A stretch of DNA of 12,236 nt, taken from the NCBI GenBank assembly GCA_003164825.1, contig PLUH01000171.1, positions 1,195 to 13,430 of the forward strand, written 5' to 3'. Both the position numbers and the translations under genes were made by a program. The DNA comes from Hyphomicrobiales bacterium. Lineage in GTDB: Bacteria > Pseudomonadota > Alphaproteobacteria > Rhizobiales > Beijerinckiaceae. The notes under the pieces were generated by a model. That model did no database searches. It saw only the letters and a list, made by a program, of their open reading frames with translations, and was not told where the DNA came from. Numbering within the stretch: position 1 is the stretch's first letter; the number at the start of each line of letters is the position of its first letter. Shown in pieces: positions 1 to 7,639 of the stretch.

Positions 1-35
1 ACCCGGATTTGGCAAACTCTTCCGCCGCGGCCACC

Positions 36-488
36 CTACCGCGCCCGTTCCCAGCCGCCTTCATCGCCCTCGCGCCAATAGCTGATCGCGCGACCCTCGT
101 CCTTGAGCCGCCGCCATTCGGCGCGGGCGTGGGCGAGCGACGCCTCATCGCGTCCGTCAAACACCAGAAGCGCGAGCTCGAACGCCTCGTCGCTCCTGGC
201 GGCCTCGGCGCCCGAGAGCCTGACCAGCATCGTTGCGGCGTTGGGATTCTCGACCTCGCAGGTCAGGAAGATCGGCTGGGTCTCCGGATCGCCGTCTCCC
301 GCCGCGCCGTGCGGCAGGAAGCTTGCGTCGTCATAGGTCCACAATCGTTCGTTGAGCGCCGCGGCCATCTCCTCGGACGAGGCGCGCACGAGCACGCGCC
401 GGCCCTCCTCGAGCGCGCGCTCGAGAATGCGGGGCAGCGCCTCATCGACGCGCCGCCGCTCGAGATGGTGAAAGCGGACCTCGCTCAC
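36..488 (-). CDS. holC: DNA polymerase III chi subunit (HolC)
   Basis: Chi is the accessory subunit of the replicative polymerase clamp loader. With psi it links the holoenzyme to single-strand binding protein on the lagging strand, in the cytoplasm. The 150-residue length fits the family. Visible family features are the N-terminal FHHLERR segment (about 6-12), a central LWTYDDASFLPHG block (49-61), and a C-terminal RAEWRRLKDEGRAISYW segment (122-138). The start is GTG at 488. The frame stays open far upstream, but that part is antisense-like and lies inside the preceding gene. The GTG overlaps the stop of the exported-protein gene as GTGA (488-485), and no strong Shine-Dalgarno is seen, so translation is probably coupled. 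The stop is TAG at 36-38. Proximity to pepA is common in alphaproteobacteria. Identification is by recognised motifs, not by a search. Confidence 0.88.
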   Translation of the reverse strand: MSEVRFHHLERRRVDEALPRILERALEEGRRVLVRASSEEMAAALNERLWTYDDASFLPHGAAGDGDPETQPIFLTCEVENPNAATMLVRLSGAEAARSDEAFELALLVFDGRDEASLAHARAEWRRLKDEGRAISYWREGDEGGWERAR

Positions 489-1021
489 TCGCCCGCCGGG
501 CCGACGATGACGAACGTGCGATCGGAGCCGGTCGCCATCAGCCCGAGGCTCACCCCGCCAGGCTGGTGTTCCTCGGTCTTGCCGGCGACGTAGACGTCGC
601 CGCGCTCGCGGGAAGCGGCGAGATATTCCCGCGCATCCGCGGTCATGGCGCGCAGGACGCCGCGGCTCTTGCCCGCGTCCCAGCCCAGCGCCGCCTTCAG
701 CGCCGCAGTCTGAAAGCGCTCGAAATTCGTGTTGGTGCGGGCGTTCGCCGGTTCGCCGATGCGCGCCTCGAAGCGGAGGAATTCGTCGCCGCGGCAACTC
801 AGGGTCGCGTCGACGTCGACCTTTGTCGTCACGTCGAACACGTTCGAGTCGGAGCGCGTGCGGGAGACGACGACCGCGCGTCCGAACTCGACCTGCATGT
901 CGCTCGCCTCGGTGCGCAGGGCGGCGGAAAAAGCGTCGCATCCGGCGATCGCCCACGCGCGCTCAGCCGACCCGCTCCAGGCGGTGGCGGCAAGTGCGAA
1001 GATCGTGGATCGAAACCGCAT
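485..1021 (-). CDS. Exported protein of unknown function, 178 aa
   Basis: I do not recognise this protein as a named family. Residues 1-25 look like a Sec signal peptide: Arg at 2 and 4, a hydrophobic stretch IFALAATAW, and likely cleavage near AWA-IAG. The mature protein would be about 153 residues and periplasmic. Only two cysteines are present, C28 just after the predicted cleavage site and C76, which could form a disulfide. The middle is mixed beta-like, with an alanine-rich helical section at about 103-136. The ATG at 1021 is preceded by GGAGG (1030-1034, minus strand) at good spacing, which supports this start. It lies 47 nt after pepA and overlaps holC by 4 nt (GTGA), so it probably sits in a pepA-this-holC transcript. 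The clear ribosome site, signal peptide and coupling argue for a real gene. Its function is unknown. Confidence 0.75.
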   Translation of the reverse strand: MRFRSTIFALAATAWSGSAERAWAIAGCDAFSAALRTEASDMQVEFGRAVVVSRTRSDSNVFDVTTKVDVDATLSCRGDEFLRFEARIGEPANARTNTNFERFQTAALKAALGWDAGKSRGVLRAMTADAREYLAASRERGDVYVAGKTEEHQPGGVSLGLMATGSDRTFVIVGPAGE

Positions 1022-1068
1022 CCTGACGCCCTCCGCGGCGATTCTCCGATCAAATCGTCAACGAGAGC

Positions 1069-2568
1069 CTAATCTTCGTAGGAGTCGGCCATAAGGCGAT
1101 TGAGAAGCCGCACTCCCCAGCCCGAACCCCAAGACTGATTGATGTCCGAGGACTGCGAGCCCATCGCCGTGCCCGCGACATCGATATGCGCCCAAGGCGT
1201 CTCCTTGACGAACCTCTGCACAAACTGCGCCGCGGTGATCGAGCCACCGTTGCGGCCTCCGGTATTCTTCATATCGGCGAATTTCGAGTCGATCAGCTTG
1301 TCGTAGGCCGCGCCGAGCGGCATGCGCCAAACCTTTTCGCCCGACGCCTCGCCTGCGGCGGCAAGCCGCTGAGCAAGCTCATCATTATTCGAAAAGAGCC
1401 CAGCGACGTCATTGCCGAGCGCGACGATGATGGCGCCAGTTAGCGTCGCAAGGTCGATGATCGCCCGCGGAGAAAATGTCTCCTGCACGTACCAAAGCGC
1501 ATCGGCCAGCACGAGCCGTCCCTCGGCGTCGGTATTGACGATCTCGATCGTCTGTCCGGACATCGAGGCGATGATGTCGCCGGGCCGGAGCGCGTCGCCG
1601 TCGGGCATGTTCTCGACCAGCCCGACGACGCCGACCACGTTGACTTTCGCCTTGCGCGCGGCGAGCGCGTGCAAGAGTCCGACGACGCATGCCGCCCCGC
1701 CCATGTCGCCTTTCATGTCCTCCATGCCGGCGGAGGGCTTGATGGAGATGCCGCCGGAATCGAAACACACCCCTTTGCCCACGATGGCGATCGGTTTGGT
1801 CCGTTTTGATCGCGCGCCGTTCCATCGCATGGTGACGAGACGGCTCTCGCGCGCCGATCCTCGGCCCACCGCCAGAAGGGCGTTCATCCCCAGCTTGCCC
1901 ATTGCCTTCTCGTCGAGCGATTCCACCTCGACGCCGAGCTTCTCCAATGATTTGATCCGGTCGGCGAACTCGACCGGAAAGAGGACGTTCGGCGGCTCGT
2001 TGACCAGATTGCGCGCCAATTCGACGCCTTCGGCGACGGCGAAGCGGTCCTGGGCCGCCGCGCGCGCGGCGACCGCATGGCTCGAGCCGATCACGAAATC
2101 GGGCGCTTCGGAGCTGTCGTCGTCCACTTCCTTCTTGCGCGTCTTGTATTTATCAAACCGGTAGCCGCGCAGCCGAAGGCCAAGGGCGAAATCGGCGGCC
2201 GCTGAGCCGTCCCAGGTTCCGGCCGGGGCCTCAAACGCAACTTCGACCCGCTTCGCGCCGGTCACCTTGCCGAAAGTGAAGCCGCCGAGCGTGATGAAGT
2301 CGACCGGCGCGTTGTCCTTGCCCGGAGCGACGCCGACGACCACGAGTCGCGAAGCGTCGAGGCCTGCCGGCGCCAGGATGTCGAGCGCGGTGCGCTGGGC
2401 GCCGCGAAAGCTGGACGCCTTGGCCGCGGCGCGGATCAACGGCTCGAGATCGCCGAACTGGGCCGTCACCATTGGGGCGGGCTTCATATCGGCCCCGACG
2501 AACGCGACCAGCGCGCTGCCTTTGGGCGCGGACAGAGACCCAAAGGCGACCTTGACGACTCCGCTCAT
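1069..2568 (-). CDS. pepA: Leucyl aminopeptidase, M17 family (PepA)
   Basis: Cytosolic di-metal aminopeptidase that removes N-terminal residues, preferably leucine, from peptides. In some bacteria PepA also binds DNA. The 499-residue length is typical. Residues 1-160 form the macro-like N-terminal domain and 170-499 the catalytic M17 domain. All expected catalytic residues are present: K265 and D270 in VGKGVCFDSGG, K277, D288 in MKGDMGG, and D347, E349 and R351 in the signature NTDAEGRL (345-352). This matches the E. coli set (K270, D275, K282, D293, D352, E354, R356) with a constant offset of 5. The start is ATG at 2568, preceded by a weak AGGGAAG about 12 nt upstream, and the stop is TAG at 1069-1071. 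It is transcribed away from lptF, the arrangement usual in Hyphomicrobiales, and heads the leftward unit with the exported protein and holC. Confidence 0.97.
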   Translation of the reverse strand: MSGVVKVAFGSLSAPKGSALVAFVGADMKPAPMVTAQFGDLEPLIRAAAKASSFRGAQRTALDILAPAGLDASRLVVVGVAPGKDNAPVDFITLGGFTFGKVTGAKRVEVAFEAPAGTWDGSAAADFALGLRLRGYRFDKYKTRKKEVDDDSSEAPDFVIGSSHAVAARAAAQDRFAVAEGVELARNLVNEPPNVLFPVEFADRIKSLEKLGVEVESLDEKAMGKLGMNALLAVGRGSARESRLVTMRWNGARSKRTKPIAIVGKGVCFDSGGISIKPSAGMEDMKGDMGGAACVVGLLHALAARKAKVNVVGVVGLVENMPDGDALRPGDIIASMSGQTIEIVNTDAEGRLVLADALWYVQETFSPRAIIDLATLTGAIIVALGNDVAGLFSNNDELAQRLAAAGEASGEKVWRMPLGAAYDKLIDSKFADMKNTGGRNGGSITAAQFVQRFVKETPWAHIDVAGTAMGSQSSDINQSWGSGWGVRLLNRLMADSYED

Positions 2569-2617
2569 GACAAACGCGCTTCCCTGGTCCGGATTTCATG
2601 ACATAGAGCCGACCGAT

Positions 2618-2647
2618 TTGACGACGCCGGCGGCGGGCGCCGACATA
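2618..2647 (+). promoter_or_regulatory. Possible promoter for the lptF operon
   Basis: TTGACG (2618-2623) is followed after 18 nt by GACATA (2642-2647). The -10 box is weak. The inferred transcript would begin near 2654 and give a leader of about 180 nt before the lptF ATG at 2833. That leader contains the palindrome GGGCGCGCCC (2780-2789) and GC-rich sequence able to fold. There is no good alternative nearer the gene: TTGCCA at 2744-2749 has only TAGGCG at the right distance. Speculative. Confidence 0.28.
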
Positions 2648-2672
2648 TCAGGGGGTTTGCAGCCCTCGTCAA
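2644..2672 (-). promoter_or_regulatory. Possible promoter for pepA
   Basis: On the minus strand, TTGACG (2672-2667) is followed after 17 nt by GATATG (2649-2644). The -35 box is good for a housekeeping alphaproteobacterial promoter, and the -10 box matches TATAAT at only three of six positions. The inferred transcript would start near 2637, leaving a leader of about 70 nt before the pepA ATG. Found by eye and not tested. The -10 box overlaps that of a possible promoter on the other strand. Confidence 0.35.
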
Positions 2673-2832
2673 TAAGCCGCCGCGATTGAGCTGCACATTT
2701 CAGCCGGTTAGGGTCTCATGCCGAGCGAGAGGAGCAAATCGCCTTGCCAGCACGGAACGCACCAGTTAGGCGCTGTCCGGGGCGCGCCCGCGCTGACGCG
2801 CGCTCGTTCTGCCACGGGACCACGCGACGGCA

Positions 2833-3948
2833 ATGATCCAAATCGAACGCTATCTATTTAGGACGGCGGCCACAGCGTCAGTCTCGGGGCTCGTGGTCTT
2901 GACCGGCGTCGTCTGGGTCACCCAAGCGCTGCGGCAGATCGACCTGATCACCAGCAAGGGCCAGACCATTCTGATCTTCCTTATGATGACCGGACTGGCG
3001 CTGCCCTCGCTTGTCGCCATCATCGGGCCGGTGGCGCTGTTTGCCGGGATCCTTTACACCCTCAACAAGCTCAACGGCGACAGCGAGCTCGTCGTCATGG
3101 CGGCTTCGGGCGTGTCGCCCCTCCGGCTATTGCGACCGATGGCGCTCCTGTCGGGACTGGTGTTTGCGGTTGTGGCGGCGCTCTATATCCAAGTCCTGCC
3201 GTGGAGTTTTGGCGCGATCGAGACTCTGACGACGTTCGTTCACGCCGACTTCATCGCCAATTTCGCCCGTCCGGGCGCTTTTTCCCAGCTTGAGAACGGG
3301 TTCGTGTTTCATTTTCGCGACCGCACGCCTGACGGGGCGCTCCACGGCGTGTTCATGCAAGACATGCGGGATCCATCCAAAGTCACGACCTATATCGCGG
3401 AGGCGGGAAAAACAGTCGATCGCGATGGGACGAGTTACCTTCAGTTGTCGAAAGGCGTCCTTTTGCGGCCACAATCGGCTGGCGATTCAGCGATGGTGAC
3501 GTTCGACGACTATACGATCGACCTATCGCAGTTCATTCACGCCATCGGCGCGATCAAGAGGCCGCGCGAACGTTCAACGTCGCAACTGATGGCGCCCGAC
3601 GCACGTGACCGAGCGGATCCGGCGCTGCTCGGCCACATCCGCAGCGAGCTGCTCGATCGCCTGGCGAGCCCGCTCTATGCTTTTGTCGGCGGTCTCATCG
3701 CTTTCGCGGCGCTCGGAGAGGCGCGCACAACCCGCCAGGGGCGCGGCATCGCGATTGCCGGGGCGATCCTCGCGTTTTTTGGCCTTCGGATGCTAGGGAT
3801 CGCGGCGACGACGCTTTCTGTCGGCAATCCGTCCGCCGCCACGTTCGTCTGGACGGTCCCGCTTGCCGCGTGCCTGGCGGCGCTGGCGCTGATTTTGCGG
3901 CGATTGGTCGCGGCGCGCGCCCGGCCGGTCGTGAGGGGTCCGGCGTGA
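2833..3948 (+). CDS. lptF: LPS export ABC transporter permease LptF
   Basis: Inner-membrane subunit of the LptB2FG complex, which extracts lipopolysaccharide from the inner membrane and passes it to the periplasmic Lpt bridge. The 371-residue length is normal. The YjgP/YjgQ layout is visible: membrane segments at about 15-33, 55-75 and 100-120, then a periplasmic beta-jellyroll-like region (about 130-250, with NGFVFHFRDR at 155-164), then segments at about 278-296, 305-325 and 335-357. The ELVVMAASGVSP block (85-96) is the cytoplasmic coupling-helix region typical of the family. ATG at 2833 is the first start giving the conserved IERYLFR opening. Its ribosome site is weak, as no purine-rich box lies close upstream. 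It is the first gene of the operon, and its TGA overlaps the lptG GTG. It is assigned LptF rather than LptG by its first position and sequence. Confidence 0.95.
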   Translation: MIQIERYLFRTAATASVSGLVVLTGVVWVTQALRQIDLITSKGQTILIFLMMTGLALPSLVAIIGPVALFAGILYTLNKLNGDSELVVMAASGVSPLRLLRPMALLSGLVFAVVAALYIQVLPWSFGAIETLTTFVHADFIANFARPGAFSQLENGFVFHFRDRTPDGALHGVFMQDMRDPSKVTTYIAEAGKTVDRDGTSYLQLSKGVLLRPQSAGDSAMVTFDDYTIDLSQFIHAIGAIKRPRERSTSQLMAPDARDRADPALLGHIRSELLDRLASPLYAFVGGLIAFAALGEARTTRQGRGIAIAGAILAFFGLRMLGIAATTLSVGNPSAATFVWTVPLAACLAALALILRRLVAARARPVVRGPA

Positions 3949-5024
3949 TCGGCCGAACGCTCTCACTCTATCTCGCTGGACGCTTCGCGCGCACGGTCAT
4001 CGCGGCGTTTCTGGTGGTCTTCGTCCTCATCTACTCCGTCGATCTGGTGGAGTTGCTGCGTCGCTCGGGCGACTCTCAGCGCGCAACCGGCATACTCATG
4101 GCCGGCCTGTCGTTCCTGCGAACGCCGACGATCGCCGAGCAGGCTTTGCCGTTCGCAGTTCTGTTCGGCTCTATGATCGCATTCCTGAACCTGTCACGGA
4201 AGATGGAGCTGGTGGTGGCGCGCGCGGCGGGCGTCTCCGTGTGGCAAATATTGACGCCGCCGCTCCTCGTGATCCTCGCCATCGGGATATTCTCGGTCGG
4301 CGCCTATAATCCAGCATCTACTTGGATGAAGCAAAAGTCCGACCAGATCGAATCGAGCGTGTTCGGCGGCCCGGCCGACGGCTCGATCGGAATGTGGATT
4401 CGGCAGAAAAGCGTTGACGGTCAGTCTGTCATCCGCGCCGATGCGAGGAGCGGGGACGGCGCCGAGTTCAAAGGGCTCCAGATCTTCAACTTCGACGACA
4501 AGGACAATTTCGTGGAGCGCCTGGAGGCGGCCTCGGGCGAGCTCCATGACGGCTATTGGGTGCTGCACAACGCCGTGGTGGTGATTCCGGGCTTCGAAAC
4601 CATGCCCGTCTCCACCTACCTTCTCGCCACGAATCTCGATCGAACGGAGGTCGCTCAGGCGTTCGTCGCGCCTGAGACGGTGTCGTTTTGGCGCCTGCCC
4701 GGGCTCGCCAACCAGACCGCGCGCGCCGGACTCGATCCGACGGCTTACCAGCTGAAGTATCAGGAACTTCTGGCGCGCCCGCTTACGCTGGCGTCAATGG
4801 TCCTGGTCGCTGCATGCTTTTCGTTAAGATTTTTCCGAATGGGTGGGATCGAATATATGGTTTCTGGTGGCGTCGTAGCGGGGTTCGTGCTTTATGTGGC
4901 GACCAAAGTGGTCAGCGATTTAGGCGGAGCCGGCTTCCTCGGCACCTCAGTGGCGGGGTGGGCGCCTGGCATCGTCGGTTGCTTGTTTGGCGTATATGTG
5001 CTGCTTCAACGAGAGGATGGTTGA
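3945..5024 (+). CDS. lptG: LPS export ABC transporter permease LptG
   Basis: Partner of LptF in the inner-membrane LPS transporter. The protein is 359 residues from the GTG at 3945, which overlaps the lptF stop as GTGA and is preceded by GAGGGG (3933-3938) at suitable spacing. The in-frame extension upstream to 3870 would lie inside lptF and has no membrane or family character, so it is not used. Segments at about 15-33, 60-80, 103-121, 277-296, 303-325 and 335-354 give the six-helix fold, with a periplasmic region between about 125 and 270. The LSRKMELVVARAAGVSVW block (93-100 region) is the conserved coupling helix. The stop TGA at 5022-5024 shares its last base with the lptD ATG. Fused transcription and equal stoichiometry with LptF are inferred from the layout. 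Confidence 0.95.
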   Translation: MIGRTLSLYLAGRFARTVIAAFLVVFVLIYSVDLVELLRRSGDSQRATGILMAGLSFLRTPTIAEQALPFAVLFGSMIAFLNLSRKMELVVARAAGVSVWQILTPPLLVILAIGIFSVGAYNPASTWMKQKSDQIESSVFGGPADGSIGMWIRQKSVDGQSVIRADARSGDGAEFKGLQIFNFDDKDNFVERLEAASGELHDGYWVLHNAVVVIPGFETMPVSTYLLATNLDRTEVAQAFVAPETVSFWRLPGLANQTARAGLDPTAYQLKYQELLARPLTLASMVLVAACFSLRFFRMGGIEYMVSGGVVAGFVLYVATKVVSDLGGAGFLGTSVAGWAPGIVGCLFGVYVLLQREDG

Positions 5025-7639
5025 TGGGTTTCGCCGTCAGCTTTTCCTTTGAGTCAATTCCCCGCCGGGCGCAGCGGGCGCGGGCGGTGCGCGCGGGACT
5101 GCTGGCGCTCGCAGTCGCGTGGCTGGCGTTGGCCCCTTTGATCGCCGGCCCGGCGGCGGCGCAAACCCAGCCCGCGACCGCCAGCTCGACCCAGGCCAAG
5201 CCACAGGACAAGCTCGTCATCGATGCCGACGAGCTCGTCTACGACAAGGACAAAAACACGGTCACGGCGCAGGGCTCGGTTCAGCTGTTCTACCAGGGGC
5301 GCGTGCTTCAGGCCGATAAGGTCATTTACGAGCGGGCCGCCAAGCGCGTCTATGCCGAGGGTCATGCAAAGATGACCGACGAGCACGGCGATGTCGTCTA
5401 TGGAACCCGGTTCGAGCTCAGCGACGATTTTCGCGACGGATTCATCGACAGCGTCCAGGCTCTGACCAGCGACAAGACGCGCTTCAGCTCGCCGCGCGTC
5501 GAACGTTCGAACGGCGACATCACAGTGATGCAGAACGGCGCATATACCGCTTGCGAACCGTGCAAGGACCATCCGGAACGGCCGCCGTTCTGGCAGGTGC
5601 GGGCGACCAAGATCATCGAAAACCAAGAGACCCACACGATCTATTACGAGAACGCTCAGCTTCTGTTTTGGGGCTTTCCGGTCTTCTGGTGGCCCTATTT
5701 TTCGTCGCCCGACGCGACCGTCAACAAGCAGACCGGCATTTTGGCCCCGTCGATCGTTTCGGGCAGCAATCTCGGCACCGGCTTCAGCATGCCTTATTTC
5801 ATCAATCTGGCGCCGAACTACGACCTGACGCTCATTCCGACCTATCTGTCGAGACAGGGCCTGCTCGGCGAAATCGACTGGCGTCAGCGGACCGAGAACG
5901 GGATCTACAACATCCGCGCGACCGGGATCGACCAGGAGCAGCCCGGCGCATTCCCCGCTTATCCTTACGGCGCGGGCGGTTTTCGCGAGCGCGGATCGAT
6001 CGAATCGGCCGGCAACTTCCTTCTCAACGACATGTGGCAATTCGGTTGGAACGGCACATGGATGAGCGACAAATTCTTTCTCAACGATTACCGGCTGCAG
6101 GGCATCGACTTCAACAATTTCTATTTCCAGGACGTGATCTCATCGGTCTATCTGCGCGGCCAGTCGGCCCAAAGCTTCTTCGACCTCAGCGCCTACCATT
6201 TCGAGGGCACGACTGCGTCCGACGACAATCGCACGTTGCCGGTCGCGGCCGCCCCGGTGTTCGACTTCAATCGCGTCATCAACGTTCCCGCCGACCGCAC
6301 CTACGGGATCGGCGGCGAACTGACGATCGACACCAACGTCGCCAGCATCGACCAGACCAACGCAGCTTTTCAGTCCACCGGCACGCAGACCTTCGACAAC
6401 GCCTATCACCTCTATAACGTCTGCGAGACGCAAGTCGGCTCCGCCTTCGTGAACACGTATGTTCCAGGCAAGTGCATGTTGCAAGGCATCGCCGGCGACT
6501 ACACGCGCGCGACCGGACAGCTCTCCTGGCAGCGCTCCTACATCGATCCCATCGGCGAGATGTGGAAGCCGTTCCTGTTCGGTCGCCTCGACGGCGAGGC
6601 CACCGAACTCAACGAAACCGGATCGATCACCTACGCGAGCGGCGCCGGCGTGAGCACCGTCGCCAATTCGAGCCAGGCCGCCTTCTTCTCGGGCTCGAGC
6701 CAAGGCGCTTTCGCTCGCTACATGGCGGGCGCCGGTCTCGAATACCGCTTTCCCTTCGTCTCGACTTCGTCGTGGGGCACGCAGACGATCACGCCGATCG
6801 CCCAATTCATCGCCCGGCCGAGCGAGGTCATCCCCAGGATCCAGCCGGACGAGGATTCCCAGAGCCTTGTTTTCGATGATACGAACCTGTTCGCCTGGAA
6901 TAAGTTCTCCGGTTACGACCGGGTCGAGGGGGGCACCCGGCTCAATTATGGAATGCAGTACACCGCCGACTTCGCCAACGGAGGGCACGCGAATTTCGTC
7001 GGCGGGGAATCGATCCAGGTCGCCGGGCAGAATTCCTACACCCTTTATGATCCCGCCAACGTCGGGCTTGAGTCCGGCCTCGACAAGACGTTCTCCAACT
7101 TTGTCTTCGGCGAGACGCTGCAGCCGACCTCGAACCCGATCACCTTGATGAGCAAGCAGCAGTTCGACAGCTCGACGCTGCAGCTCGCACGCTTCGACGG
7201 GATCGCCAGGGCGGAATATGCCGGCGTCAGCGGCAGCGTCGACTATGCGCTTTACGCCGCCCAGCCAGAGCTCGGATATGAGTATCCCCGCGAGGGCCTG
7301 ACCGGGAATCTCGGATACAAGTTCCAGGATCGCTGGTCGGTCGACGGCTCGCTCGTGCTCGACATGTCGCGCCACTATTACGACACGTTGGGCCAGACGA
7401 CGCCGATCCTCTATCCCGTCGGCTATTCGCTTGGGGTCGGCTACAAGGACGATTGCACGACCTTGACCATCAGATACTCGTCCAATGTCAGCCAGCCCGC
7501 CGTCTACAGCGAATTTCCCGGCGGTCCCGTCATCTATAACCCGGCCACTCGTAACCAGACTTTGATGTTCGAGCTCGTGCTGCGCACGCTCGGCGACGTC
7601 AAGGCGAACGTCGGCGTCGGCTCATCGCCGGACTTGTGA
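5024..7639 (+). CDS. lptD: LPS assembly outer-membrane protein LptD
   Basis: Outer-membrane translocon that, with the lipoprotein LptE, inserts LPS in the outer leaflet. The protein is 871 residues from ATG at 5024. That start shares a base with the lptG stop and follows GAGAGG (5011-5016). A longer frame open from 4688 only reads through lptG. Residues 1-46 are a signal peptide ending near GPAAA-QTQ. An OstA/LptA-like jellyroll follows (about 62-170: DKLVIDADELVYDKDKNTV and a second strand set). The conserved TACEPCKDHPERPPFWQ box is at 175-191, and the beta-barrel begins at about 230. The C-terminal strand ends in aromatic/hydrophobic LMFELVLRTLG (847-857) with a short tail. Cysteines are C177, C180, C467, C484 and C811. 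Disulfides linking the N-terminal domain to the barrel are known to be needed in E. coli LptD. The gene is followed directly by pdxA, without surA. Confidence 0.96.
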   Translation: MGFAVSFSFESIPRRAQRARAVRAGLLALAVAWLALAPLIAGPAAAQTQPATASSTQAKPQDKLVIDADELVYDKDKNTVTAQGSVQLFYQGRVLQADKVIYERAAKRVYAEGHAKMTDEHGDVVYGTRFELSDDFRDGFIDSVQALTSDKTRFSSPRVERSNGDITVMQNGAYTACEPCKDHPERPPFWQVRATKIIENQETHTIYYENAQLLFWGFPVFWWPYFSSPDATVNKQTGILAPSIVSGSNLGTGFSMPYFINLAPNYDLTLIPTYLSRQGLLGEIDWRQRTENGIYNIRATGIDQEQPGAFPAYPYGAGGFRERGSIESAGNFLLNDMWQFGWNGTWMSDKFFLNDYRLQGIDFNNFYFQDVISSVYLRGQSAQSFFDLSAYHFEGTTASDDNRTLPVAAAPVFDFNRVINVPADRTYGIGGELTIDTNVASIDQTNAAFQSTGTQTFDNAYHLYNVCETQVGSAFVNTYVPGKCMLQGIAGDYTRATGQLSWQRSYIDPIGEMWKPFLFGRLDGEATELNETGSITYASGAGVSTVANSSQAAFFSGSSQGAFARYMAGAGLEYRFPFVSTSSWGTQTITPIAQFIARPSEVIPRIQPDEDSQSLVFDDTNLFAWNKFSGYDRVEGGTRLNYGMQYTADFANGGHANFVGGESIQVAGQNSYTLYDPANVGLESGLDKTFSNFVFGETLQPTSNPITLMSKQQFDSSTLQLARFDGIARAEYAGVSGSVDYALYAAQPELGYEYPREGLTGNLGYKFQDRWSVDGSLVLDMSRHYYDTLGQTTPILYPVGYSLGVGYKDDCTTLTIRYSSNVSQPAVYSEFPGGPVIYNPATRNQTLMFELVLRTLGDVKANVGVGSSPDL

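Noticed and set aside
489..956. Upstream extension of the holC frame
   Set aside because: It is Arg-rich shadow sequence under the exported-protein gene. The HolC family begins at the GTG at 488.
4688..5023. 112-codon in-frame extension upstream of lptD
   Set aside because: It lies wholly inside lptG in another frame. The signal peptide begins at the ATG at 5024, which has a good ribosome site.
6140..7375. Long minus-strand open frame of 411 codons opposite lptD
   Set aside because: It is a shadow frame caused by high GC at third positions. It shows no recognisable domain, and the plus strand is clearly lptD.
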